Both the position numbers and the translations under genes were made by a program. DNA of 64,000 nt from Thermomicrobiales bacterium. GTDB taxonomy: Bacteria > Chloroflexota > Chloroflexia > Thermomicrobiales > UBA6265. Where the stretch lies: positions 62,001 through 126,000 of the forward strand of contig JAUJOZ010000008.1 in the NCBI GenBank assembly GCA_030447415.1, given 5' to 3'. Below are positions 1 to 10,276 of the stretch, piece after piece; position 1 is the stretch's first letter; each line of letters starts with the position of its first letter. A model generated the notes under the pieces. The model was not told the DNA's origin and did not search any database. It worked only from the letters and a program-made list of their open reading frames with translations.

Positions 1-132
1 CCGGCCGTCCGCGATGGTGAAGAGGACCACCCGAACGTCCAGGCTCGGGCCGATCGCGTCCTGGCCGCCATCGTCTCCGACGACAGGGATCACGTTCGCG
101 ACCGGCGCGTCGGGGACGACGGGATCCCGCAT
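1..132 (-). CDS. Partial CDS running off the left edge; N-terminus MRDPVVPDAPVANVIPVVGDDGGQDAIGPSLDVRVVLFTIADGR, possibly a NUDIX-type protein
   Basis: ATG (cat at 130-132) on minus strand, open to the window edge; DVRVVLFTIADGR resembles the first strand of NUDIX domains. Not in the ORF track because it is incomplete. Confidence 0.45.
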   Translation of the reverse strand, partial: MRDPVVPDAPVANVIPVVGDDGGQDAIGPSLDVRVVLFTIADGR

Positions 133-607
133 GGGGCTGCTCCCTCGGCTTTCCAGCACCTTCGGTGCAGTGTACGGGAGCCGTCGCGGCACGGGCAAAC
201 GAGGCCTCGCCGCTGCTGTAGCGGTTGCCAGAGCACCCGGGCGTCTTGTGTAAGGGGGGAAAAATTGTTACGATGAGGCACAATGGACGTACAGTCTGTC
301 CACCGCAGGGGCTAAGGTGGTGCCCCCGCTCAGCGCGTCAGCTGATGCGGTCGGGCAGCCAAGCGGCTCCAGCACCGGCGCAGCGGGACGGTCCAGCGCC
401 CTCCACTCCGCGGGGGACACCAAACAACCCTGTGGCCCAACGCCCGTATTGGGGCTGGCGTGGGCGAGGATGAGGGCGGGCCGACTGTCAGTTGGGCCGC
501 TGACTGAAGGAGGTGGGATTCGGGGAAGGCAGCGCCGCCGCCCGGCGGCCGCGTCACGGGGACGGGGGTCCTGGGGAAGACCCCGTGCTTGGGAGGGAAC
601 CCATCAC

Positions 608-1993
608 ATGAAGCGAATCGCAACCACGTTGCGCCTGATGGCCATGCTGCTCATGGTCGCCGGCGCCTTTGTCACGCTCCGTGGCAGTGCCGCGGCGCAG
701 GACGACGGCTTCAACGCCGCAGCAACCACGCAGCTCACGATTACCGTCCTCAATTGCCCGGCGGGCACGACCGCCGAGACGGCCACGACAGCAATCTGCA
801 CGACCCCCGTGCAAGGGGTTGGTTTGACGGTCACGAACACCGCTGGTGGTGCAGTGATTCCCGGTGGGACCGGGGTGACCTCGGCCAGCGGATCGTTCAT
901 GCTGGACGTGGAGATGGGCACCGCGGTGACGGTTGCTCAAACGACGCTTGTTATCGGGTCGACGCCGCTGAACAACCCGCTACAGGTTGCTGCCGTCACC
1001 GGTCCCACCTCCGTCACCCTCTTTAACGTTGTGGGCGCCAATCCGACGCCGTCCCCGACGCCGTCCCCGACGCCAGCCCCGGTCGTGGACGACGAGACCA
1101 TCCCGAACGTCCAGGTCGCCAAGTTCGTTTGCCCGACGGAGGACGAGAGCCGCGTCGAGTTCGACGCCTTCGTCCCGCAAGCCGGCGATGACTCCGGCTG
1201 CACCGTCGGCGCCGACTACGACTTCACGCTGCTCGACTTCGAGACCGGCGCCGTCGTCGACGCTGGCACGACGGACGAGGACGGTTTGCTCGTCTTCTTC
1301 GACGTCGCGCCGGATGCCTACACGCTGGTCGAGGACAGCAGCGGCGCTGAGTTCGACTTCACCCTGACGGCGGACGGCAAGTTCATCACCGTCATCAACT
1401 TCGTCGCCGAAGCCGCGGCCCCGACGGGCACGCTCGAGCTCGTCAAGCTCTACTGTGGCGACGAGATCGCCGAGACCCAGATCTTCGTCTTCGGCCCCGT
1501 CGCGGCGGCCGGGGAGGACGAGGTGCCCGACACCTGCGTCCCGGGCGCAGCCGACTTCTCGATCCAGCCGTACAGCGATCCGGAGATGGACGCCATCCCG
1601 TTCAGCGTCGACGAGAGTGGCATCGGTACGATCGAGCTGCCGACGACGCACTCGGTGCCGCACATCCTCACCGAGTGGGTGTCGGGCGCTGAGGCGCAGT
1701 TCACGATCGACATCGACGCGGTGACCAAGATCGTCGTCCTCAACGCCGGCGCCGCCCCGACTCCGGCCCCGACGGCCGCCCCGTCCGAGAAGCCGGACGA
1801 CGGCACTGACGATGGCACGGACGATGGCACCGACACCGGCGGGACCACGTCCGGTGACGCGACGACCCTGCCCTCGACCGGCTCCGGCCCGCTGGTGGCG
1901 GACCAGGGCGGGAGCGCGGCGCTCCTCCTCGGCTCCTTCGGCGTCGTGGCCCTTGCTGCCGCGGCCTACACCCGGCGGCGGCGCGCCGCCTAG
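608..1993 (+). CDS. Secreted surface protein with signal peptide and C-terminal LPSTG sorting-like signal
   Basis: MKRIATTLRLMAMLLMVAGAFVTLRGSAAAQ signal peptide; SPTPSPTPAP and DGTDDGTDDGTD low-complexity stretches; C-terminal LPSTGSGP + hydrophobic helix + RRRR tail. Confidence 0.8.
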   Translation: MKRIATTLRLMAMLLMVAGAFVTLRGSAAAQDDGFNAAATTQLTITVLNCPAGTTAETATTAICTTPVQGVGLTVTNTAGGAVIPGGTGVTSASGSFMLDVEMGTAVTVAQTTLVIGSTPLNNPLQVAAVTGPTSVTLFNVVGANPTPSPTPSPTPAPVVDDETIPNVQVAKFVCPTEDESRVEFDAFVPQAGDDSGCTVGADYDFTLLDFETGAVVDAGTTDEDGLLVFFDVAPDAYTLVEDSSGAEFDFTLTADGKFITVINFVAEAAAPTGTLELVKLYCGDEIAETQIFVFGPVAAAGEDEVPDTCVPGAADFSIQPYSDPEMDAIPFSVDESGIGTIELPTTHSVPHILTEWVSGAEAQFTIDIDAVTKIVVLNAGAAPTPAPTAAPSEKPDDGTDDGTDDGTDTGGTTSGDATTLPSTGSGPLVADQGGSAALLLGSFGVVALAAAAYTRRRRAA

Positions 1994-2899
1994 CCTCAGG
2001 GGAGCAGCCGGGCCCATTCCGCCTGGGCACTTCGAGACGACGGCCCCGGCGTTTGGGCGGGGGCGTCGCCATGCTCGGAATGACTCCACTCCGTATCGCA
2101 TCGCGGTCAGGGCCGGTGGCGCCACTCCAGAGTCAGAGCCAAACGCACCAATCTCCGCCCGTCGATCCCTTCAGGCAGCGGAATCGAGTCGTAGCGTGGC
2201 TTCCGCCGCGACCGCATCCGGGACCCTTTCCCTGCGCAAGCACGTCCAGGACGGGGACGGCGACCTCAGCGAGATGTTTCCGCGTCAAGCTCGCCCACGG
2301 CCCGCCAACGAGCGCGTTCGTCCTGCCAGCCAGTGTGTAATGGTCGCCGGAAGACCGTGTCCCCGGAGCCGTTAGCGCGTCACCCTCGCCAGCATCATGC
2401 GGATGGAGATGATAAGAGACCAATGGCACACGCTGAAGCCAGTGCTGCGGCTCTGAAAACCCCGGACAGGAGCAGACCGTAGTCGGCCCCCCTTATCGAG
2501 CAGGCAGCGGTCAAGCGCCGAGGTCGGGCCGGCCACGGGTGCCAGCATAGGAGGCGGTCGTCGGCCAGGGGTACAGCGGCCCGGCGTTCCGGCATTTCCT
2601 CAAGGCGCGTAGAAGCGACGTGGTTATCTGTGCGATGCCTGACCAGCAGCCGCAGCTGTCGCTCGCCTGCCGGGCCTACGGGAAGCGAACGGTGGGCGCG
2701 CTGTCGCGGGCCTCAGTGGAGCAGGAGCATCAGGTTATAACGTGCCAGGACAAGTGCGCAACCAGCTACCCGGCAACGCGGAACATGGCCGGCATGGTCT
2801 TCTGCCCGTAAATTTCTGTGAACAGCGCAGCCGCTCCCCACGTAGCCCTCGGCCTTCCCGATCCGTGTTGCCCAGTGTCAGGATGGGAAGAGGAGCACG

Positions 2900-3200
2900 A
2901 TGGCGCGCCGGCCGCGTACCCGCACCGCAGCGGCCACGCAAAGCGTCCTGACGAACGGTCGCGGGGTTCTCGGGCTCATTGCCGAGCGGGTCGTCGAGGT
3001 AGGGTTGGCAGCGGAAACGATGACACTTCTTGGGGCCGACGCCGACGAACGTCGAGCGGCCCACAGCGGGGGCCGCAGCGGTCACAAGTCGCGGTACCTC
3101 AACACCCGCATCAACTCGCTTTTCTGGCAGACTCTGCGGGATCGCGCTGGCACGTGCCCCACCGCAGGTATTTGCTCGCCACCAGCGCGCGGCACCGGGC
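2900..3200 (+). pseudogene. Possible IS256/Mutator-family transposase N-terminal fragment
   Basis: LIAERVVEVGLAAETMTLLGADADERRAAHSGGRSGHKSRYLNTRINSLFWQTLRDRAG resembles the N-terminal region of IS256-type transposases (LGA..ER...R.G.RNG...R.L.TR.G.L.L.I...R); no downstream DDE domain. Confidence 0.35.
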
Positions 3201-3242
3201 AGAGCAGTCGCGGGCGGTGGTGAGCCCACCCGGAGCGCAAGA

Positions 3243-4427
3243 ATGGAGACCGCGTTGCGCATCCTCTTCACCTTCGCCGGCGGCAGCGGCCACTTGGACC
3301 CACTCGTCCCGATCGCCCGCACCGCCGAGGCGGCGGGCCACACGGTCGCCTTCGGTGGCCAGCCTGCGATGGTTCCGGCGGTCGAGGCGGCGGGTTTCCC
3401 CGCGTTTGACACCGGAGGGGATACCTTTGGCCCGCCGAAGCGGCTCCCGCTCCTCGAGCTCGACGCCGAACGGGAGGATCAGGCTCTTCGCGATGGCTTC
3501 GCCCGTCGCACGGCGCGTGATCGAGCCGCGGGTATCCTCGCACTGTGCGCCGAGTGGCAGCCCGACCTCATCGTGTGCGATGAGATCGACTTCGGCAGTA
3601 TGGTTGCGGCCGAACGCCTCGGGCTCCCGTACGCGACCGTGCTCGTGATCGCCTCGGGCTCCTTCGTGCGTACCGAGCTGCTGGCCGGCGCGCTGAACGA
3701 ACTGCGCGCTGAACACGGCCTGCCACCGGACTCCGGCTTGGCGATGCTTAGCCGCTACCTCGTCCTGTCGCCCTTCCCGCCCAGCTATCGGGACCCTGCC
3801 TTTCCGCTGCTCGCCCCGGCCCACTCCCTCCGTCCGCTGGCGCTCGGTGCCGCGGGGGACAACACGGCGCCACCGTGGATTGCGGTCCTGCCCGGCGCAC
3901 CGACCGTCTACTTCACCCTCGGCACCGTGTTCAACATGGAGTCCGGCGATCTCTTCGCGCGGGTGCTCGCGGGGTTGCGGGACCTGCCGATCAACCTCGT
4001 GGTCACCGTGGGACGCCACATCGACCCCGAGGAGTTCGGCTCACAACCGGCCAACGTCCACATCGAGCGGTATATCCCCCAGGCGTTGCTCCTCCCCCAT
4101 TGCAGCCTGGTCGTCTCGCACGGCGGATCGGGCAGCGTCATCGGCGCTCTGGCGCACGGTCTGCCGATGGTGTTGATCCCCATGGGCGCCGATCAACCGC
4201 TGAACGCGGCACGTTGTGAAGCGCTCGGGGTTGGGCGGGTGCTTGACGCGGTGAAGGCCACGCCGGACACCGTGCGCGAGGCCGTGTCGAACGCGCTGGC
4301 AGACCCAACCTATCGGCGGGCCGCCGAGCGCCTCAGGGACGAAATCGCCGCCCTACCCGGTCCGCCGCATGCCGTCACGCTTCTCGAACGGCTCGCGGCA
4401 GAGAAACGACCACTCTGCTCAGCATGA
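3243..4427 (+). CDS. Glycosyltransferase, MGT/UDP-glucosyltransferase-like (GT1)
   Basis: N-terminal ILFTFAGGSGHLDPLVPIARTAEAAGHTVAFGG; C-terminal donor site PQALLLPHCSLVVSHGGSGSVIGALAHGLPMVLIPMGADQPLNA. Confidence 0.85.
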   Translation: METALRILFTFAGGSGHLDPLVPIARTAEAAGHTVAFGGQPAMVPAVEAAGFPAFDTGGDTFGPPKRLPLLELDAEREDQALRDGFARRTARDRAAGILALCAEWQPDLIVCDEIDFGSMVAAERLGLPYATVLVIASGSFVRTELLAGALNELRAEHGLPPDSGLAMLSRYLVLSPFPPSYRDPAFPLLAPAHSLRPLALGAAGDNTAPPWIAVLPGAPTVYFTLGTVFNMESGDLFARVLAGLRDLPINLVVTVGRHIDPEEFGSQPANVHIERYIPQALLLPHCSLVVSHGGSGSVIGALAHGLPMVLIPMGADQPLNAARCEALGVGRVLDAVKATPDTVREAVSNALADPTYRRAAERLRDEIAALPGPPHAVTLLERLAAEKRPLCSA

Positions 4428-4634
4428 CTCGGTGAACCCGTGTTCGGGGACCAGCGGCGCTTGAGGCGCTCGGACTGATAAGCTGATCGGCGTGAAGGAA
4501 ATCCCAGAACCCCTCGGCCTTGGCGCCGGCACACGGTTCCGTCTCCCAGGCATCCCGCATCCGTCCGCACCCGTGCGGTGCGTGTCGTGGGCATCGCCGA
4601 GTCGCTGGCCACATGATTGGGAGGAGGACGTTTC

Positions 4635-5708
4635 ATGGACGCGGGCCAGGTCAAACAGGTGGCACGGGCGTGGGTAGAGACCAACGTGCGGGATTGGCCC
4701 GGCCTCATTGGCGCGCATCTGGTGGGCGGCATCACATCGATGCCGGACGACGCGCCCTTCCCGGCTTCCAAGGACATCGACATCCATCTCGTCTTCGACG
4801 AGGGCAGCCCATCATTGCAGGCCAGCGGGTCGTTCCTGAACGTCCTCGAAGTCTCCTTCGGCGGCCTGCTGATCGAAGCCGGCGTCAAGTCCGTCGCCGA
4901 GTACGCCTCGCCGGAGGCCGTGCTGGCCAACCCCGAGATCACCTACCACCTCACGGTCGACAGCCTGCTCTACGACCCCACCGGGTGGCTGCGGGATCTA
5001 CAGGAGCCCGCCCGACGCGAGTACCGGCGCCGGCGATGGGTCCTAGCACGCCTTGAGCACGAGCGAAACGAGCTGGCCGGCGCCCTTGCCCTCCTGCTGA
5101 TCGCACGCGGCGTGTGGGGAGCATCAGGGGAGCTGAACCTCCTCGGATACACGACCACCTACCTCGCGGCAGCGCTGTCCGTGGCGACCCTCCGTCCGCC
5201 GAAGATCGGTGGCCGAGCGCTTGTCCACCTACGCGAACTCCTCGCGGAGCACGGTCGGCTCGACCTCCACGACGATGTCCTTGCGCTCTTGGGCGTGCGC
5301 GACATCCCCCGGGAGCGGGTAAACCAGTTCCTGGAGGAGGGAGCTGAGGTCTTCGACGTGGCCGTTCAGGTGCGGAAGACCCCGCATCCGTTCCAGCACA
5401 AGCTCCACGCCCACCTCCGACCCTACTTCGTCGACGCCTGCCGGAGCATGATCGACGAGGGTCACCACCGCGAGGCCCTCCACTGGGTCATCGCGTTCTA
5501 CTACTCCGCAACGGACGTCATCCTAGTCGACGGCCCGCAGGCCGAGCGGTCCAGTTTCGAAGATCGCCGAGCGCGGTTGCTGCGGGAGCTCGGGTTCGAC
5601 AGCGCCGACGCGCGGGTCGCAAAACTTGAGCAAGCGCACAAGTTGTACGACCGCGTCTTCGCGCTGGCCGCCGAGATCGTGGCAGCGCACCCGGGCATCG
5701 TCGACTAA
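4635..5708 (+). CDS. Nucleotidyltransferase-like protein, hypothetical
   Basis: ATG preceded by GGGAGGAGG; LIGAHLVGGITSMPDD..ASKDIDIHLVFDE resembles a nucleotidyltransferase fold (G.S..D.D). Confidence 0.6.
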   Translation: MDAGQVKQVARAWVETNVRDWPGLIGAHLVGGITSMPDDAPFPASKDIDIHLVFDEGSPSLQASGSFLNVLEVSFGGLLIEAGVKSVAEYASPEAVLANPEITYHLTVDSLLYDPTGWLRDLQEPARREYRRRRWVLARLEHERNELAGALALLLIARGVWGASGELNLLGYTTTYLAAALSVATLRPPKIGGRALVHLRELLAEHGRLDLHDDVLALLGVRDIPRERVNQFLEEGAEVFDVAVQVRKTPHPFQHKLHAHLRPYFVDACRSMIDEGHHREALHWVIAFYYSATDVILVDGPQAERSSFEDRRARLLRELGFDSADARVAKLEQAHKLYDRVFALAAEIVAAHPGIVD

Positions 5709-5887
5709 ACGTCGAAGCGTCCCGATGCCCTCCGAGGCGCCGGCCTGGTCCTTAGGTCCTTGGCCTCCGAATCCGAACTTGAGAAAGGTGTGCGGACCCG
5801 CCTCAGTGGTGCGTCACCCCTGGATTGCCGGAGGGGTGGGCCTGCGGCGTCAGGCCGTTCGCTCCAGCCAAGTCCACCCGGACGGCC

Positions 5888-6484
5888 TCAGTCATCGGCG
5901 GCGAGGCCGCGGACCATGGCGACCATCGCCTCGATTGCCTGCGCCTCATCGAGGCCCTGCTCGCGCACCAGCGAGCGCCAGGTCGCGAAGGCGATCGCGT
6001 GCCCCACGGCCGCGACGACGAGCGCCCGCCGCCCCTCCGGCACCGGCCAGCCGGTCGCGAGCGCGTCCCGGACGCGTGCCCAGTAGGCGAACTCCGGCGC
6101 GAGCACCTCCCGCAGCACGGGCAGGTCCGCCAGGTCGCGGCCCGCGCGGTCGGCCATCCGCTCCGTGCGGCCGTGGTAGGCGTAGACCTCGGCCAACCCA
6201 GTCCGCAGCCGCGTCCCCGGATCGGCGATCTCGCCCCAGGGGGCGGGGTCGGGCTGCGGGTGCTGGGCCGCGTAGTGCCCGGTGCAGGCGGTGAGCAGCT
6301 CCCGCTCGTCGGGGAAGTGGCGGTAGACGGTCGCCCGCTCCACCCCGGCCCGCTCGGCGATGTCACTGATTGAGGTCCGGGCTACGCCCTGCGCCTCGTG
6401 CAGCGCCACCGTCGCCTCGACGATCCGCCGCCGCGTCTCGGCCTGGCGCTCGGCGCGCCGACGCAACTGGTACTTGCGCGGCAT
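5888..6484 (-). CDS. TetR/AcrR family transcriptional regulator
   Basis: MPRKYQLRRRAERQAETRRRIVEATVALHEAQGVARTSISDIAERAGVERATVYRHFPDERELLTACTGHY is a classic TetR HTH. Confidence 0.9.
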   Translation of the reverse strand: MPRKYQLRRRAERQAETRRRIVEATVALHEAQGVARTSISDIAERAGVERATVYRHFPDERELLTACTGHYAAQHPQPDPAPWGEIADPGTRLRTGLAEVYAYHGRTERMADRAGRDLADLPVLREVLAPEFAYWARVRDALATGWPVPEGRRALVVAAVGHAIAFATWRSLVREQGLDEAQAIEAMVAMVRGLAADD

Positions 6485-6510
6485 TTCGCGGACACCTCCG
6501 TTCAGGGATA

Positions 6511-6539
6511 TTGACAAAGCGTCCAACCGCCGGTATGAT
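6511..6539 (+). promoter_or_regulatory. Sigma70-type promoter for the cupin gene
   Basis: TTGACA (6511-6516), 17-nt spacer, TATGAT (6534-6539), upstream of the ATG at 6610. Confidence 0.75.
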
Positions 6540-6543
6540 GCGG

Positions 6544-6555
6544 CAAAGATCTTTG
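6544..6555. promoter_or_regulatory. Candidate TetR operator
   Basis: Perfect 12-bp palindrome CAAAGATCTTTG just downstream of the -10 box in the divergent tetR/cupin intergenic region. Confidence 0.6.
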
Positions 6556-6609
6556 TACAGGATCGCCCGTCAAAATGGGCCGAACCGGCCCGAGAGAAGG
6601 AGACACGCG

Positions 6610-7074
6610 ATGCTCACCGCGAACGTGAACAAGCTAGACCTGGGCGAGGTGCGGGCCGAGAACGACCCGACCGTGAGCGTCCGCTTCGCCTTCCCCATCT
6701 ACGCCGCCACCGGGGCGGCCGCCTCCGCCGTGGTCTACTTCGAGGTCGCCCCCGGCGGGCGCCTGGGCCGCCACACCGACAGCGCCGAGGAGGTGCTGCT
6801 GGTGCTGGCCGGCGAGGCTGAGGCGGAGGTCGATGGGGAGCGGGGACGGCTCGGCCCGGGAGGACTGGCGCTGGTCCCGGCGATGGCGCCCCACGACGTG
6901 CGCAACGTCGGGGACGAGCCCCTGCGCGTCGTCGGCTTCTTCGCCGGCTCCACCGTGGTCAGCCACTTCTCTGAGCCGTTCGTGCCGGGGGCCGAGATCA
7001 CCGTCGTCGTCCACGGCCCGCGCGGCGAGGAAGTACTGACCGCCGCGCCGATGGGTGTCCCGGCCACCGCGTAG
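6610..7074 (+). CDS. Cupin-domain protein
   Basis: VYFEVAPGGRLGRHTDSAEEVLLVLAGEAEAEVDGERGRLGPGGLALVPAMAPHDVRNVG cupin motifs; preceded by AGAAGGAGA. Confidence 0.85.
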   Translation: MLTANVNKLDLGEVRAENDPTVSVRFAFPIYAATGAAASAVVYFEVAPGGRLGRHTDSAEEVLLVLAGEAEAEVDGERGRLGPGGLALVPAMAPHDVRNVGDEPLRVVGFFAGSTVVSHFSEPFVPGAEITVVVHGPRGEEVLTAAPMGVPATA

Positions 7075-7515
7075 GCCGGCCCGCCGGTCAGGGTCGTGAG
7101 GGACGGAGAGGCGCCGGCAGGCCTAGCCCCGGGGTGGGCATCGCTCGACTGGTGGTTCACCACCGCCACGCGCACAAAGTCCGGCGCCTCTACCCGGCGT
7201 TTGACGCTCGACGCACCACCAGCGGGGCGCTGACACCGATCCTGTACCTAGGCAACGGGCCACCGCCCCGCTGCACCGCGCTGCGACGGTTCAGCGCGGA
7301 CTGGTGAAGTGGCATTAGCCGACCGCTAGAAGGAGATCCGCCGTTGGAGCTCCACGACCCGATCATCGCCAAACTGCGGCCGAGCGGTCAGCCGGACCTC
7401 GCCGCGGCCGCGAACGCCAACGCGGAGCCATCCATCGCGTACCGCCTCACTGCCGAGGGGTTGAACCACGGGACCGCGGTCGTGGGTCACCCCCCGGTGG
7501 CCCTAAACCGCCCCG

Positions 7516-7722
7516 CTATCCGTGACGGCTCGGCTCGACACCCTCCGGCGCCCACGCCGTCGCGATCTTCGTCTGCAGCGCTACTAGGGCGTCGCGGAGG
7601 GCGGGGCCCTCATTCCCGGCCGCGCGGCGCCGGTCGTGCATGCGAAGGTCGAGATCGTGGGCGTACTGCTCCACGGATACTCGGAGCAACAGCAGCTCCT
7701 CGTCCGTCAGGTCAAGCGTCAT
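7516..7722 (-). CDS. Small hypothetical protein (68 aa)
   Basis: MTLDLTDEELLLLRVSVEQYAHDLDLRMHDRRRAAGNEGPALRDALVALQTKIA; GAGGGGGACC RBS before the ATG. Confidence 0.6.
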   Translation of the reverse strand: MTLDLTDEELLLLRVSVEQYAHDLDLRMHDRRRAAGNEGPALRDALVALQTKIATAWAPEGVEPSRHG

Positions 7723-8565
7723 GGTCCCCCTCGTCTGGATCCTCGTCCTCCCCGCACCGCCGTCGTCCGCCGGCAGGCTCGCAGCAGACCACGCGGGCTG
7801 TACTGACAAGAGGGGGCAGGTCGCGCCGATCAACCGGGCAGTGGTCACCATGGTCATGGTGTTCTTGTTGCGCTCCCCGCGTCCGATCCATCGTGATCGG
7901 TCCGAGCGGTGAACGCCGCCAGCTCGCCTATCAGCTCCCGCCGCACGGTTGCCGTCGTCGGCCACCGCTAATCAGCCCGTCCAGTTGGCTGTACTTGCGG
8001 CGCCACCCTAGAGCCTCAAACTCGAGGACCGCTTCCGGATGAATGGAATCAACCCCGCGGTGCCAAGGTAATCCCCCTGACCGGCCAGTCCAGCTAGCTC
8101 GACGATACTCAGCGCAACTTTCGGGCCCACGCCAGCGGCGACCGCGCCGTGCAGCACGTTGAGCGCCCATGGCGTGAGACTACGGAGTCAGCAGTTGACC
8201 AGGCACCATACTTTTCGCCGGCGCCGGGTCAACGCCGCTTGGAAGGCGGGATGTCGTTGCGCCAGACGTTGACCGTCCGTCGACTTAGACCGACCACCCC
8301 GCCCTCATCCCTTCGCGCACGAGCACGGCACCGGAACTCGGACGCCACCCAAAGCCCGCCCCGAACTGGATCCTCCCTGGAGTTGTCCTGGCGAGCGGCG
8401 GTCATCGGCTGAGGCCGCGATGACGGCCGAAACGTTCCCTCCTCATGTGAGTCGCTGGCATGTCCCAAGGGACTGGCGGTTAGGGCCTCTTCTACACATC
8501 AGGATACCCACCCACCTATGTCGTGATCGTGTCTGCAAGCCCAGGAACGCCCGGCACTTCGTCGC

Positions 8566-9085
8566 ATGGTCACGAGCGACTTGACCGACGGACAGTGGGA
8601 GCGGTTTCGCCCACTGCTGACCCCGGAAGCCCTGTAGTGGCAGACCAGCCAAGGACCACTGGACCGTGATCGACGGCATCGTTTGGGTTCTGTGCCTGGG
8701 CAGCTCATGGCGCTGGCTCCCGGCTCCCGGATCGCTACGGTTCGTGGAAGACTGACTCCAGCCGCGTCTACCGCTCGTGACCGGCTGGGGTTTGGGATCG
8801 CGTCCTGGCGGTGTTGCAGCGGTAGGACGACGCCGAGGGGCGGCTCGCCTGGAGTGTGCATTTCGACAATTGCACCGTCGGTGGTGCGCACCAGCACGCC
8901 GCTAGGGCAAACGGGAGGCTGCCGCGGTCGAGGCGCGCGGACGGGGCCGTGGTGACTGCTCAGCGTGACTCCACCTGTGAGCTGAAGGCGGCGGTAACCC
9001 GGTGGTGCTGCGGGTGACCGGCGGCGAGCGCCATGAGCAGCCGGTGCTGCCGCTCCCGATGGAGCGCGGGGTGGTCAGGCGCTTG
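8566..9085 (+). pseudogene. Degraded IS5-family transposase (multiple stops/frameshifts, C-terminus missing)
   Basis: Split-frame fragments MVTSDLTDGQWERFRPLLTPEA / KDHWTVIDGIVWVLC / RYGSWKTDSSRVYR / GVWDRVLAVLQR*DDAEGRLAWSVHFDNCTVGGAHQHAARA / LHL*AEGGGNPVVLRVTGGERHEQPVLPLPMERGVVRR match the IS5-family transposase order. Confidence 0.8.
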
Positions 9086-9164
9086 GGTAGTCCGACCGCG
9101 CGTGCTAGTCTTGACCCCCGGCAGGCACGGACGACGCGACGGGGCCAAATCCGGGGGACGTGCC

Positions 9165-9803
9165 ATGGAGCAGGCAGGCATGATCGAAGCGGGCGGCGTC
9201 GTGGCCGTCGTCCGACTCGATGATCTCGCGCCGGCCGTGGCGCTGACGGACGCGCTGGCAGCCGGTGGAGTCCGCGCCGTCGAGTTCACCTTTACCAACC
9301 GGGCCGCCGCCCGCGCTATCGAGGTCGCGGTGGCAGCCTGCAATGGGCGCGCCGTGGTCGGTGCCGGGTCAGTCCTCGACCCGGAGACCGCCCGGACCGC
9401 CATCCTCGCTGGGGCGACATTCATCGTCACCCCAACACTCAACACCCGGACCATCGATATGTGCAACCGCTATGGCGTGCCGATCGTCGTCGGTGGTCTC
9501 ACACCGACCGAGCTTCTCACCGCTTGGGAAGCCGGCGCGGCCTACGTGAAACTCTTTCCCGCGAGCCTCGGCGGGCCGACCTATCTGAAGGACATCCTTG
9601 GTCCGCTACCGCAGCTCAAGCTGGTCCCGACCGGCGGCGTCAGCGTTGATAATGCCGCCGACTTCATCCGGGCCGGCGCCGTCGCTGTCGCGCTTGGCGG
9701 CCACCTCGTCGACCCGAAAACGGTCGCCGCCGCCGACTGGTCCACGCTCACCGAACGCGCCCGTCACCTGACCCGGATCGTCGCCGACGCCCGCATGAGA
9801 TGA
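9165..9803 (+). CDS. eda: 2-dehydro-3-deoxyphosphogluconate aldolase/KHG-KDPG aldolase
   Basis: GVVAVVRLDD...AGGVRAVEFTFTN...VVGAGSVLDPETA..GATFIVTPTLN...PIVVGGLTPTELLTAWEAGAAYVKLFPAS. Confidence 0.9.
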   Translation: MEQAGMIEAGGVVAVVRLDDLAPAVALTDALAAGGVRAVEFTFTNRAAARAIEVAVAACNGRAVVGAGSVLDPETARTAILAGATFIVTPTLNTRTIDMCNRYGVPIVVGGLTPTELLTAWEAGAAYVKLFPASLGGPTYLKDILGPLPQLKLVPTGGVSVDNAADFIRAGAVAVALGGHLVDPKTVAAADWSTLTERARHLTRIVADARMR

Positions 9804-10276
9804 CCTCCGGGGCCCTCCAAGTGCCACGAAGGATGCCACTGTTCCCGTCCGTCATTTTCTCCTCAATCTGTTGACGTTACCCGATCAAGTAGTACATGTG
9901 TTTCCAAGCGGTCTGCTCCCGGAGTGGCGAGCGGGACCTGGGCAGCGCCCGATGCCGTCCCGGGACCTGTCCACCCGTCATCGTGGACCCCAGAGCTCAC
10001 CTGAGATACGCCGAGTCCCTCCCCGTCGCGCGCCACCGGGCCGTCATCCCCGGGCCGCCGCGTATCGCTCCCCGGTCTCGCCGACACGCAAGGCGTCAGC
10101 GGTTTGAGCACGTGGGGTCTCCGCGACCGTGCGGCGTGCCTGATGCGGCGGGTAGCCGTCAATCTTGGCCGGGAGCCGACCTCCGGCGTGCTTCGTCGAT
10201 TCCGCGCTGGTCCTACACGTGGGAGCCCGGGACGCTGCCGAGACAGGAGCGCCGTCGGCGACCACCCCGGCGGCCG

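Noticed and set aside
980-2125. 381-aa minus-strand ORF
   Set aside because: Antisense of the LPSTG surface protein; Arg/Asp/Gly-rich composition typical of GC-rich shadow ORFs.
7344-8042. 232-aa plus-strand ORF
   Set aside because: AAGGAGA before a TTG and first about 35 residues look plausible, but the rest is Arg/Ser/Pro-rich noise antisense to a better small ORF; perhaps a gene remnant.
8229-8468. 79-aa minus ORF with LSRRTVNVWRNDI, resembling a transposase/recombinase HTH
   Set aside because: Too short and isolated to support an assignment.
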